A program made the position numbers and the translations under genes. Shown here one piece after another: positions 32,641-40,610 of a stretch of 64,000 nucleotides of DNA. The DNA is from CBDIBC01 sp965276635. GTDB lineage: Bacteria; Actinomycetota; Acidimicrobiia; Acidimicrobiales; Palsa-688. The notes under the pieces were generated by a model. The model worked only from the letters and a program-made list of their open reading frames with translations, was not told the origin of the DNA and did no database searches. The first letter of the stretch is position 1; the number at the start of each line of letters is the position of its first letter. The stretch covers positions 1-64,000 of the forward strand of contig CBDIBC010000001.1 of the NCBI GenBank assembly GCA_965276635.1, given 5' to 3'.

Positions 32641-32690
32641 CTCAGGTGCACGGTTCTCACGTGCACGGTTCTCAGGTGCGCAGTGCTCAG
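32641..32690. repeat. 15-bp tandem repeat between tlyA and the histone-like gene
   Basis: Units CTCAGGTGCACGGTT, CTCACGTGCACGGTT and CTCAGGTGCGCAGTG plus CTCAG. The last partial unit includes the stop codon of the histone-like gene. Confidence 0.85.
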
Positions 32691-33217
32691 CGGCGCGGCG
32701 ACGCCTTCTTGGTGGTGACGCTGGCCTTGCTGGCCGCCGCCTTCTTGGCCGTGTTCTTGGCTGGGGTCGCCTTCTTGGCCGTCACCTTCTTGGTGCCGCC
32801 GGCCTTGTTGGCCGCGATGGTCTTGGTGGCTGCCGCCTTCGTGCCGGCCGTTTTCCTGCCGGCCGACTTCCTGACAGCCGTCTTCTTGGCCGCCGTCTTC
32901 CTGACGGTCGTCTTCCTGGCGGCACCGCTCGGGACCGGCCCGGTCACCCGGCGCTCCAGGTCGCGGAGGTCGGTCTTGGTGGCCAGCCCCAGCTGGCCCA
33001 GCTGCTGGGCGATCTCGCTGCGGATGGTGCCGAACAGCTGCTCGGTGCTGCGGCGGCCGAGGTCGACGATGTCGTCTACCTGCTCGCTGGCCTGCTTCGA
33101 CGTGGTCTGCCCGGCGTGGAACAGCTCGCGGACGAAGTCCTCTACCTGGGCCCGGGCCGCATCCACGAACTCGGAGCCGACGGTCTGGTACTGCTTGAAC
33201 TTGTCGTCGCGAGCCAT
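32687..33217 (-). CDS. phasin-like domain protein with Lys/Ala-rich histone-like tail
   Basis: A 176-residue protein with an acidic-to-neutral helical N-terminal half (MARDDKFKQYQTVGSEFVD to LGLATKTDLRDLERRV, about 1-100), reminiscent of phasin/PhaI-type helices, and a C-terminal 75 residues made of repeated K-K-T, A-A-K and R-K-T motifs like histone H1 or PhaF. Such tails bind DNA without sequence specificity. The ATG at 33217 is preferred: a TACTAT hexamer ends 7 nt before it, suggesting a leaderless transcript. No phaC or other PHA genes are visible nearby, so a nucleoid role is as likely as granule binding. Confidence 0.72.
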   Translation of the reverse strand: MARDDKFKQYQTVGSEFVDAARAQVEDFVRELFHAGQTTSKQASEQVDDIVDLGRRSTEQLFGTIRSEIAQQLGQLGLATKTDLRDLERRVTGPVPSGAARKTTVRKTAAKKTAVRKSAGRKTAGTKAAATKTIAANKAGGTKKVTAKKATPAKNTAKKAAASKASVTTKKASPRR

Positions 33218-33224
33218 GCGCACC

Positions 33225-33230
33225 ATAGTA
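33225..33230 (-). promoter_or_regulatory. -10 box of the histone-like gene, leaderless
   Basis: TACTAT on the minus strand ends 7 nt before the ATG at 33217. It lies next to the inverted repeat GTAGCA-N8-TGCTAC (33228-33247). Confidence 0.5.
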
Positions 33231-33248
33231 GCATGTGTGCTTGCTACA

Positions 33249-33268
33249 GTTCGCACAGGGGTGCGAAC
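33249..33268. promoter_or_regulatory. 8-bp inverted repeat upstream of the histone-like gene
   Basis: GTTCGCAC-AGGG-GTGCGAAC, a perfect palindrome about 30 bp upstream of the start. It may be an operator. The orientation (GTTCG outward) is opposite to a LexA box (CGAAC-N4-GTTCG). Confidence 0.45.
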
Positions 33269-33456
33269 CTCCTCCTGGCCGAGATCGTCGGAGCATCGGT
33301 GCACCACGGAGCCTCAGTGAGGGTCATTGCGGCCAACGTCGAAAGGACCTGGTCCTCCACGATGGAAGCTGAGGGCATCGACTCCGGCGCCGCCCTCGTA
33401 TAGGGGGCGAACGAGATCCCTTTCACGAATCCCCTTGCGCTCAGGGGGCGCGGAGC

Positions 33457-34111
33457 GTGGACCCTAGTCATCTTCGACAACGACGGCGTGCTGGTCGACA
33501 GCGAGCACCTGGCCAACGACGTGCTGGCCGGCCTGCTCACCGATGCGGGATGGCCGACCACGCCCGAGGCATGCATGGCTGAGTTCGTCGGAAGCAGCCT
33601 GGAACGGGTGCGCGCCATCGTCGAAGCGCGCCTGGGCCGTCCGCTGCCCGCCGAGCTGGAGGACCGCTACCACAACGACCTCTTCGCTCGCTACGCCGTC
33701 GACCTCCGGGCCGTGCCCGGTGTGGCCGAGGCGCTGGCGGTCGTGGGAGCGGCGACAACGGTGTGCGTGGCGTCGTCGGGCACCCCCGAGCGGATCGCCC
33801 GGTCGCTCGCCGTCACCGGCCTGGCCGGCGTGTTCGGCGACCGGACCTTCAGCGCCTCGGATCCTGCAGTGGCGGCGGGCAAGCCCGCCCCCGACCTGTT
33901 CCTCCATGCCGCGGCCACGCTCGGGGCGCGTCCCGACCGTTGCGTGGTGGTGGAGGACAGCCCTCTCGGGGTGACGGCCGCCCGGGCGGCGGGGATGGCC
34001 GTCGTCGGCTACGCCGGCCTGACCCCCGCCCGGCGCCTGGCCGGCGCCGACGTCGTCATCACCACCATGGCCGATCTCCCGGCCGCCCTGGGCCTTCCTG
34101 GCCAACGCTAA
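33457..34111 (+). CDS. HAD-family sugar-phosphatase-like protein, 5' frameshift
   Basis: A 210-residue HAD hydrolase of the beta-phosphoglucomutase/GPH type: nucleophile motif VIFDNDGVLVDSEH, motif II VCVASSGTPE, motif III Lys in AAGKPAPDLF and motif IV VVVEDSPLGVTAARAAGM. The open frame has no start before the nucleophile motif; the first in-frame start (GTG 33488) would remove the catalytic Asp pair. A GTG at 33457 with GGAG upstream would give M-D-L-V-I-F-D if one C were removed from the CCC at 33462-33464. So there is a one-base insertion, either real or a sequencing error. Confidence 0.75.
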
Positions 34112-34207
34112 CGCAAGGATCTGACCTAAGCGGTCCGGGCACTCGCCACTGGCGGTCACCGTAGAGGTGGACCCGGCCGAGCAGGGCGGCGACCAGGGCG
34201 AAGGTGG

Positions 34208-34897
34208 TCACCGCTTCCCCTTCGATCGGGTGGTTCCGTCGGTTCGAGCGCGCCCTGGCGCGGTCACCTCGACCGATGTCCCCGACGTCAGAGGCGCCAC
34301 GGGCAAGACGTCGTCGAGCTCGGCGTCGAGGACCGCATGCAGGTGCGTGGCGTCGAGCTCGACCCGACCGACGCCCAACAGGGCCAGGAGCCCGTGGGCG
34401 GTCGCCCAGAGCCGCAGCACGTGCTGGTCGGCGTCGGCATCGCCGGCGCCGGTGAGCAGGCCGGTGAGCAGGTCACCGACGGCCTGACCCTCGGCGAAGG
34501 TGTCGGCCGCCGGCACGTGCACCCCACCGAGGCCGTACATGACCTGGTACAGATCGACCTCGGCCAGGGCGAAGTCGAGGTAGGCGTGGGCAGCGTGACG
34601 CACCGCGTCGGGGGCGCCGACCTGGCTGCCGGCGGCGACGGCCATGCTGTCGCGGAGGCGGGCGAACCCGTCGCGCACCAGGGCGAGCAGGATGTCGTCG
34701 CGGCCGGCGAAGTACCGGTAGGCGAAATTGGCCGAGTAGTCGATGCGCTCGGCCAGGCGACGCATGGTGACCGCCTCCCAGCCGTCTTGGCGGGCCAGGT
34801 CGCGCGCTGCGGCCATGATCGACGCCCGAGCGTCGGCCCGTTCGCGCTCGCGCCGGGGAAGGGGGGCGTCGGGGGGGGCCTCCGGCCCCGCGTTCAT
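34208..34897 (-). CDS. TetR-family transcriptional regulator
   Basis: A 229-residue repressor. The N-terminal helix-turn-helix (about 25-70: IMAAARDLARQDGWEAVTMRRLAERI, YSANFAYRYFAGRDDILLAL) is followed by a helical ligand domain typical of TetR_C_13-like members. The ATG overlaps the stop of a truncated ester-cyclase gene (ATGA), so it was once its second gene and may have controlled it. The remaining target is unknown. Confidence 0.88.
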   Translation of the reverse strand: MNAGPEAPPDAPLPRRERERADARASIMAAARDLARQDGWEAVTMRRLAERIDYSANFAYRYFAGRDDILLALVRDGFARLRDSMAVAAGSQVGAPDAVRHAAHAYLDFALAEVDLYQVMYGLGGVHVPAADTFAEGQAVGDLLTGLLTGAGDADADQHVLRLWATAHGLLALLGVGRVELDATHLHAVLDAELDDVLPVAPLTSGTSVEVTAPGRARTDGTTRSKGKR

Positions 34898-35047
34898 GTC
34901 GCAGCCCCGTCGGCACCGGTGAGCTGCGCGAAGAACGCCTGGCCATCGAGCTGGTCCCAGTGCTCGACGGCCATGCCGTCCTGCACCCGCCAGATGTCGA
35001 TCGAGTGCGTCACGACCGGCTGCCCGGTCGGGGGCAGGCCCATGAAG
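34894..35047 (-). pseudogene. SnoaL-like ester cyclase, 3' fragment
   Basis: About 50 residues (PFMGLPPTGQPVVTHSIDIW, then RVQDGMAVEHWDQLDG) match the C-terminal part of polyketide-cyclase-like SnoaL proteins, which end IDIYRVRDGKIVEHWD. The upstream part is absent and the sequence abuts the stop of the lipoprotein gene, so a deletion or insertion joined them. Confidence 0.65.
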
Positions 35048-35052
35048 GGACA

Positions 35053-35262
35053 TCAGAATCCGGCGCCACCGCTCTTCGGCGTGGTCGTTTGCGTCGGCGC
35101 ATTGTTGCTTGGCGCATTGTGGCTTATGGTATTTCCACCAGTCGATCCACCGCTCGATCCGCAGGCGGCTGCCCCGGCACCGAGTATCGCGACGAACAAG
35201 ACCGGTGCGAGGCGCCGTGCACTCTTTGTACCGGCTGATCTGGCAATGCTTGAACTACTCAC
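35053..35262 (-). CDS. small secreted lipoprotein
   Basis: A 69-residue protein with a basic n-region (ARSAGTKSARR), a hydrophobic core (LAPVLFVAILGAG) and lipobox AAAC-G, followed by a short Gly/Ser/Asn/Thr-rich mature part. The GTG at 35262 has AAGGAG 7 nt upstream. Too small to carry an enzyme domain; function unknown. Confidence 0.72.
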   Translation of the reverse strand: MSSSSIARSAGTKSARRLAPVLFVAILGAGAAACGSSGGSTGGNTISHNAPSNNAPTQTTTPKSGGAGF

Positions 35263-35318
35263 GGTTATTCTCCTTGATTGATTGTTCAAGGGGACTACGG
35301 CGGGGGTAGCTTTTCGGA

Positions 35319-36545
35319 TCACTGCGTCGGTGAGGAACAGCAGGTTTCTGTTCCCGTGGCTGCCATGAGCGCGAGCGTTGACTTGTCACGTAGCAAGTCG
35401 CACGCTCTCATCCCCTGCGGCGGGGACGCGGTCCTCCACGAGAATGCCAAGAACCAGGCGCCCGGCCGTCGGGTCCTGTGCGTTCGATCCCGTCCTCGCT
35501 CGGATGGATGAGTCTCTCCTCGAATCGGGAGGGGGTCGTTACGGTTGTCGATCGGGCGGAAGGGACCGATGAGCTGAGCGGCAAAGACGGCGAGATGACG
35601 TGGTCGCGCTCCTGCCTGTTCGACCATCAGCGGTCGGCCCGGAAGGCCGGTGTCGGTCCTGATCGTCTCGTGGGTCGGAAACACCGCCCGGTGGAACAGT
35701 TGGTCCCAGATCGTCAGCGCGAAGCCGAGGTTGACGTCCTGGGGTCCATCCAGCTGGTGGTGGATGCGATGAAAGTTCGGGCTGACAACGACTCGTCCGA
35801 GAGGGCCGAACCCCAGGTTGGTGTTTGAGTGGGCGAAGGCGACAATTCCTGCGTATACGACGAGGAGAGTTGTTGAGAGCGCACCGTTTGCCAGGAGAAC
35901 GATGCCGGGGATGAGTGCGATGAGATATGAGACATGAATGAGGGGGTGTGTGCGAAATACTGTGAGGACGCTCATGTCTTCTTGGGAGTGGTGAAGCTCG
36001 TGGAAGCGCCACAGGACGCGGACGCGGTGGTTGGCGAGATGGGCGAACCAATTGCACCCGTCCATGGCCACGAAGATCATCGCGATAGCTCCCCAACGCG
36101 GCAACGTGCCGATTCTCGGTAGCACGATCCACGGGAGTGTCCTCTGAGCGATCTCAGAGAAGGCAAAGGTGATCCCCGTGACCAGGGGAACGACGAGGCT
36201 TGCGTTCAAGACCGCGAAAAGTATGTCATGGCGGTGACCGCAAGCGACGAGCGGTCGTCGTTGTGCTGGCCGCACCCGCTCGGCTACGAGGAAGACGCCG
36301 ATGAGGACGAGGGTCGTCGGGCCGCTCACGACGACCCGGAGACTTGACATGGAGGCGACGAAACCTGCGCCCCCGAGACCGTACCAAGCGATCCCGATCA
36401 GGACGGCAGCGAGAGCGGCGACCACACACGCCGGCAGATACAGGCGCGACACCAACGCAACCCGCCACCCGAGCTTCGTCGGTAGATCGAGCGAACGCCA
36501 ATCATGGATTGGACTTCCTTCGACGAGATCGTTGTTCACCGCCAT
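35319..36545 (-). CDS. membrane fatty-acid hydroxylase/sterol-desaturase family protein
   Basis: A di-iron membrane oxygenase of the FA_hydroxylase family. Histidine clusters are HLANH, HELHHS and HRIHHQ in the order HxxxH, HxxHH, HxxHH. Membrane segments are seen at about 30-55, 70-95, 110-135 and 195-225. 408 residues is longer than the usual 280-340: the final 60 or so residues (SERGRDRTHRTRRPG and on) look unlike the family, and the normal stop may have been lost. The substrate, lipid or carotenoid, cannot be told. Confidence 0.8.
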   Translation of the reverse strand: MAVNNDLVEGSPIHDWRSLDLPTKLGWRVALVSRLYLPACVVAALAAVLIGIAWYGLGGAGFVASMSSLRVVVSGPTTLVLIGVFLVAERVRPAQRRPLVACGHRHDILFAVLNASLVVPLVTGITFAFSEIAQRTLPWIVLPRIGTLPRWGAIAMIFVAMDGCNWFAHLANHRVRVLWRFHELHHSQEDMSVLTVFRTHPLIHVSYLIALIPGIVLLANGALSTTLLVVYAGIVAFAHSNTNLGFGPLGRVVVSPNFHRIHHQLDGPQDVNLGFALTIWDQLFHRAVFPTHETIRTDTGLPGRPLMVEQAGARPRHLAVFAAQLIGPFRPIDNRNDPLPIRGETHPSERGRDRTHRTRRPGAWFLAFSWRTASPPQGMRACDLLRDKSTLALMAATGTETCCSSPTQ

Positions 36546-36624
36546 GCATGGCCTACGTCGAAGGCGCCCGGATAGATCACTCCGACACGCCGTCTTGCCT
36601 GGCGGCGGCGGCGACTGAGCAAGG

Positions 36625-37329
36625 TCACGCCGAGACCCGTGCGCTGGCCAGGATGGTGCCGTTCGAGGCGAGGAGTTGCGCTGAGCGTACCTGGCCGGCG
36701 GAGTACCTCAGGGGCGCTCCCCAGGCACCATACTCACCGGAGACCTCGAAGACTCCGATCGTCTCGACCTTCCCTCCGCGAAGCGTCACGTCACAGGTCA
36801 CCGCGCCCGGCGCGGTGACCGTGCTGATCGTCATGAAAACCCAGGCGGGACTGCCCCTTGAGATCAGGAGCTCGCCCACAACGTGCCCGTGTGATGTGAG
36901 GTCTGCGGTGGTGAGATTGGCCGTCGCTGACGGATGTGTGCTGTTGCCGCCACCGGCAGTGACAGCTGTTCCAAGGCCGAAGCCGAGGATCACCGTCGCT
37001 ACCGCGGCGACAGAGAGCGCGCCCAGCCCGAAGCGCCTCGGTCGGTGGATGGAGGTGGCCTGGGTTGCTGGCGTCTGGGTGGCTTGCGTCTGGAGTCTTT
37101 GCGCAAGGCGAAGCTCGAAGCGGAGGGGGGGCTCGACTTGCGGCGCGAGCTGCAACAGCGAGTCTGCGACGGTCGACAGCTGCTCGAGCTCGGCGCAGCA
37201 GCGCAGACAGGACTTGACGTGGCTCAACAGTTCGGACCGCCTTCGACCCGACAGGGTGCCGAACGCCATCTCGGGCAGGTCGTCTCGGATCGCTTCACAC
37301 TGCATCGGGTCTTCGATGTCGCCGCTCAT
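36625..37329 (-). CDS. ZAS-type anti-sigma factor (second pair)
   Basis: A 234-residue membrane anti-sigma factor. A cytoplasmic zf-HC2 motif is in LLSHVKSCLRCCAELEQL (H-x3-C-x2-C), one membrane segment is at about 100-125 (LGALSVAAVATVILGFGLG), and an extracytoplasmic domain follows. Its start overlaps the sigma gene stop (ATGA). It is expected to hold the partner sigma factor (37326-37925) at the membrane until a signal arrives. Confidence 0.87.
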   Translation of the reverse strand: MSGDIEDPMQCEAIRDDLPEMAFGTLSGRRRSELLSHVKSCLRCCAELEQLSTVADSLLQLAPQVEPPLRFELRLAQRLQTQATQTPATQATSIHRPRRFGLGALSVAAVATVILGFGLGTAVTAGGGNSTHPSATANLTTADLTSHGHVVGELLISRGSPAWVFMTISTVTAPGAVTCDVTLRGGKVETIGVFEVSGEYGAWGAPLRYSAGQVRSAQLLASNGTILASARVSA

Positions 37330-37925
37330 CGGGCCTCCATCTCCAGCGTTTCTCGGAGGCGTGCCATTCCCAGGCGGATCCGACCTTTCGCCGTGCCGAG
37401 CGGTATTACCTCGGCGCGGGCGATGTCGGTTGCGCTCCGCCCGTACATGGCGGCTAGCAGCACGGCGCGACGCTGATCCATCGGTAGCTCTGCCAGCGCG
37501 CCCCGAACCCGACCGAGCGCATCGTTGGCGGTGGCGGCGTCTTCTGGTAGCCGCTCAACGCTCAACAATCCGAGGAAGGCATAGTCCTCCGGATCGGTTG
37601 GGGTATCGCGGCGAACCCGAAGGGCATCGATCGCCAAGTTCCGTGTGATAGTCAGCGCCCAAGCGCCCACCGACCCACGCCGGGCGTCAAACATCCCCGC
37701 ATGGCGGAAGATCCGGATGAGGGCTTCCTGAGCGATGTCCTCAGCCAGCGTGGCGTCGCCGACGATCCTGATCGCAAGCCCGAAGAGTCGGCGCTGGTAG
37801 CGGCGAACAAACACCACCGCGGCTCGGTCGTCACCAACCGCCATCCCCCCAAGCAGCGCCTCGTCCGAACCGTCGTTCTCCGATGGACGGCGGGCGGTGG
37901 CCACCGATACCGGGACCGCGGTCAT
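37326..37925 (-). CDS. ECF sigma factor (second pair)
   Basis: A 199-residue ECF sigma factor: region 2 VFVRRYQRRLFGLAIRIVGDATLAEDIAQEALIRIF (split here as RRYQRRLFGLAIRIV and AEDIAQEALIRIF), region 4 LPMDQRRAVLLAAMYGRSATDIARAEVIPLGTAKGRI. The start ATG overlaps the stop of the preceding anti-sigma gene, so the four genes are one translational chain. The SigK/SigC-like group is the nearest type. Confidence 0.9.
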   Translation of the reverse strand: MTAVPVSVATARRPSENDGSDEALLGGMAVGDDRAAVVFVRRYQRRLFGLAIRIVGDATLAEDIAQEALIRIFRHAGMFDARRGSVGAWALTITRNLAIDALRVRRDTPTDPEDYAFLGLLSVERLPEDAATANDALGRVRGALAELPMDQRRAVLLAAMYGRSATDIARAEVIPLGTAKGRIRLGMARLRETLEMEAR

Positions 37926-38554
37926 CCGAGGCGGGTCGCGGCCACCACCCGGTGGAAGGCATCCACGACCTGGGCGGAGACGATGGGTGACGGCGTGGCG
38001 GGAAGCTTGGCGCCCCACGAGCCCCGGCCGTTAGTGAGGGTGAAGGAACCGACCGTGACCGCCTGGCCGTCGGCCTCCCGGACCTGGCAGGCCACGGGGC
38101 CGTCGGCGGGCGCCTGGTCGACCTGCATGTAGATGATGCCGGGGTTCCCGCGGTAGGCGAAGACCTCGCCGACGTGGCGATTTCCGCTGACCAAGGCAGT
38201 CTCGACGGGATGGTCACCGTCAGATCCCGTGTGGTGGCCGACGGCGTAGCCGCCGAGGGCAAGGGCCACGGCGATAGCGGCGGCCAGTGGAAGAGCCATG
38301 AGGGGCCTCCGGTGACGCCGGGCCGGCCGGTCGGCGCCCACCCGGGCCATCACCCGGGACTCGAAGCCGACGGGCGGTTCGACCTCGGGGGTGGCGGCCA
38401 CGACGCGGTCCACGACGTTGGAGTAGGCGGCCAACTCCTTGCGGCAGTCCGGGCACACGTCGAGGTGGGCCAGGGCCTCGGCCCGCTCCCGTCCCTCGAG
38501 GGTGCCGAGGGACAGCTCGGCCATTCGGCCCGGGTCGCAGTTCGGGACGGTCAT
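37922..38554 (-). CDS. ZAS-type anti-sigma factor (first pair)
   Basis: A 210-residue protein with zf-HC2 motif AHLDVCPDCRKEL (about 30-42), a basic stretch, one membrane segment (LMALPLAAAIAVALALGGYA) and an extracytoplasmic domain. It is similar in layout and in end sequence (QVVDAFHRVVAATR against QLLASNGTILASAR) to the second anti-sigma factor, suggesting an old duplication of the pair. It overlaps both neighbours by ATGA. Confidence 0.88.
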   Translation of the reverse strand: MTVPNCDPGRMAELSLGTLEGRERAEALAHLDVCPDCRKELAAYSNVVDRVVAATPEVEPPVGFESRVMARVGADRPARRHRRPLMALPLAAAIAVALALGGYAVGHHTGSDGDHPVETALVSGNRHVGEVFAYRGNPGIIYMQVDQAPADGPVACQVREADGQAVTVGSFTLTNGRGSWGAKLPATPSPIVSAQVVDAFHRVVAATRLG

Positions 38555-39186
38555 TGGGTGCTCCTTCCAGGGTCGAGGGCGGCGCGGAGGCGTTGCATGG
38601 CAGTGCGGATCCGGGTCTTGGCGGTGCCGAGGGGGATCTGCTCGGCGGTAGCGACCTCGCTCGCCGAGAGGCCGCCGATCCCGGCGAGGATGATCGCCCG
38701 GGCCTGCTCGGGGGGAAGGGTGCGGATCGCCGCCCACAGCTCCTCGGAGGACTCACCGAGGAGGGCTCGGTGCTCGGGGCCGTCCCCGATCGACGCCATG
38801 ACCCTCACCAGGAGGTCGGCCGGGTCCATCGGCGTCGGCCGGCGGACCCGGCCGACGTCGATGGCGATGTTCCGGGTGATGGTGGCCAACCAGGTGCCGA
38901 CCGGGCCTCGGCGAACGTCGAAGCTGTCCGCCCGTCGCCACGCCCGTTCGAACGCTTCCTGCGCGACTTCTTCGGCGACGGCGGGAATGCCGGTGACGGC
39001 GAGGGCGACACCGTAGACCCGCCGCTGGAAACGGCGGACGAACGCCAAGGCGAGGGCGTCGTCCCCGCCGGCGAACCCGGCGAGCAGGGTGTCGTCGGCC
39101 AGGTCGTCGGTCGCCGGCCCGATGCGGCGCAGGCTTCGACCACCATCGGGGGTCCGGTTGCGTTTGGCTGGAGCCAACAGCTTCAT
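38551..39186 (-). CDS. ECF sigma factor (first pair)
   Basis: A 211-residue ECF sigma factor. Region 2: LAFVRRFQRRVYGVALAVTG and AEEVAQEAFERAWRRADSFD; region 4: LPPEQARAIILAGIGGLSASEVATAEQIPLGTAKTRIR. It resembles the second sigma factor throughout. It starts 12 bp after the membrane protein gene and overlaps its anti-sigma factor. Confidence 0.9.
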   Translation of the reverse strand: MKLLAPAKRNRTPDGGRSLRRIGPATDDLADDTLLAGFAGGDDALALAFVRRFQRRVYGVALAVTGIPAVAEEVAQEAFERAWRRADSFDVRRGPVGTWLATITRNIAIDVGRVRRPTPMDPADLLVRVMASIGDGPEHRALLGESSEELWAAIRTLPPEQARAIILAGIGGLSASEVATAEQIPLGTAKTRIRTAMQRLRAALDPGRSTQ

Positions 39187-39198
39187 TAGGTCTTGGGC

Positions 39199-39726
39199 TC
39201 AGCGGACCGGCGCGGCGGTCCGCTGGACCGCGGCGCTCGTCGAGCGACGGAACCGGTTGTGGGTGAGAAGGACCAGGAGCGCAGACACCGCGATGCCGGC
39301 CGCCTCCACGGCAATCGCCGAGGCGATGTGGGGCGCCTGCCATGATGCGTGGAAGCCGAACAGGCCGTGCCCGATAGCGATGAACAACGCCACGAGGGTA
39401 CCGGCATTGAACAGCCCGTTGAGCGAAGCGGCGCCGGCCAGCAGCCGACGGGGGGAGATGAGGACGGCAGCGGCGAGGGCAAACCCACCGGCCACGTTGA
39501 GCAGGAACAGCGGGCCGACGATCGAAGCGTGGCGGACGCCGTCCTGCCACAAGACGAGGTGGATGGCGCCCATGGCCACACTCAGGCCGGCCGCCCCCAC
39601 CCGAAGGGTGACCTCGGCGGCGACGATCGGGCGCCGGGCGGCATCAGTAGCCAACGCGGCCACCTCCCGAGGTGCTGGTGAGCTGCGACGGGGTCCAGAC
39701 TCGGTGGGGACGTCGGTTGGGATCAT
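39199..39726 (-). CDS. four-helix membrane protein leading the sigma operon
   Basis: A 175-residue integral membrane protein with about four hydrophobic segments (VTLRVGAAGLSVAMGAIHLVLW; IVGPLFLLNVAGGFALAAAVLI; LFNAGTLVALFIAIGHGLFG; IASAIAVEAAGIAVSALLVLL). GAGGAG precedes the ATG at 39726. It is the first gene of the five-gene minus-strand unit and may sense the signal for the sigma/anti-sigma pairs. Family not recognised. Confidence 0.65.
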   Translation of the reverse strand: MIPTDVPTESGPRRSSPAPREVAALATDAARRPIVAAEVTLRVGAAGLSVAMGAIHLVLWQDGVRHASIVGPLFLLNVAGGFALAAAVLISPRRLLAGAASLNGLFNAGTLVALFIAIGHGLFGFHASWQAPHIASAIAVEAAGIAVSALLVLLTHNRFRRSTSAAVQRTAAPVR

Positions 39727-39900
39727 CACGGCTCCTCGGGTTCGGGTGGCTACACAACGACCTACGGGCCAGGCATCCGATCGGATTGGTGTACCGCCCC
39801 AGGAGCGGAAGCGAAGTAACACTGTGCATGGGAGGGTTGCTCCAGCCGCGGTCGGTGGCGGTGCGGGTGACACTGACCCCACCAGGACCGAGCCCTTCCT

Positions 39901-39931
39901 TGTAGCAAGTCGTCGCACTTCTTGCTACAGT
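39901..39931 (+). promoter_or_regulatory. operator and -10 of the first TA module
   Basis: Inverted repeat TGTAGCAAG (39901-39909) and CTTGCTACA (39921-39929), with a -10-like TACAGT at 39926-39931, 6 nt before the GTG start. This fits a leaderless, autoregulated antitoxin-toxin transcript. Confidence 0.6.
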
Positions 39932-39937
39932 GCGCGT

Positions 39938-40186
39938 GTGACGAGGAGCATCGCGCAGCGGGAGTTGCGCAACGAGAACGCCAGGGTTATCGACGCAGTT
40001 ACGGCTGGGGAGACCTTCGTCGTGACGCGCAACGGTGAACCGGTCGCCGAGCTCCGGCCGATTCGGGCTGGTCGCCGCGGTTTCATCACTCGCGATGAGG
40101 TGGTGGCCCTGGCCGCCGCCCGCGTACGAATCGACAGACATCAGTTCCGAGCCGACCTCGACCAGGTGATCGAGCAGGGACTCTGA
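39938..40186 (+). CDS. Phd/YefM-type antitoxin
   Basis: An 82-residue prevent-host-death antitoxin: SIAQRELRNENARVIDAVTAGETFVVTRNGEPVAEL is the DNA-binding/dimer part (shown in pieces SIAQRELRNENARVIDAV and GETFVVTRNGEPVAEL), with an acidic-basic C-terminal tail that would cover the toxin. The GTG at 39938 follows an inverted repeat and -10 box. The toxin begins 1 nt after its stop codon. Confidence 0.88.
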   Translation: MTRSIAQRELRNENARVIDAVTAGETFVVTRNGEPVAELRPIRAGRRGFITRDEVVALAAARVRIDRHQFRADLDQVIEQGL

Positions 40187-40187
40187 C

Positions 40188-40583
40188 ATGACGTCCGGGC
40201 TGCTCGATAGCTCCGTCGTCGTCGACTGGCACGACCCAATAGTCCTCGCCGCATTGCCCGACGTGATGGCGATCTCGGCAATCACTGCGGCCGAGCTGGC
40301 GGCCGGACCGCACCTCGCCACCACTGCGACCGAAGCCGCGAAGCGTCAGGCGCGACTGCAGGAGGTCGAGGCCAAGCTGGAACCGCTCCGCTTCGATGGC
40401 ACAGCCGTGCGCAGCTACGGACTCGTCGTCGCCGCTGTAGTCCGCGGCGGACGCAAGCCGCGCAGCCGATTTGCCGACCTCCTGATCGCCGCTACTGCAC
40501 ACGCCAACGGTCTCGACCTGTACACCCGCAACGGCGATGACTTCGCTGGCTTGGACGACCTTGTCCGCGTCATCGCCATCTGA
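40188..40583 (+). CDS. VapC-type PIN-domain toxin
   Basis: A 131-residue PIN ribonuclease toxin. The four acidic catalytic positions are visible: Asp in LLDSSVVVD, Glu in TAAELAAG, Asp in RFADLLIAATA and Asp in RNGDDFAGL. It is 1 nt downstream of a Phd-type antitoxin, so this is a Phd-VapC module. Confidence 0.9.
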   Translation: MTSGLLDSSVVVDWHDPIVLAALPDVMAISAITAAELAAGPHLATTATEAAKRQARLQEVEAKLEPLRFDGTAVRSYGLVVAAVVRGGRKPRSRFADLLIAATAHANGLDLYTRNGDDFAGLDDLVRVIAI

Positions 40584-40610
40584 TCGCCCGGTCGGACACG
40601 GCTCCGCCCG

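Noticed and set aside
33249..33268. The inverted repeat as a LexA box.
   Set aside because: LexA sites in Actinomycetota have CGAAC-N4-GTTCG; here the half sites face the other way.
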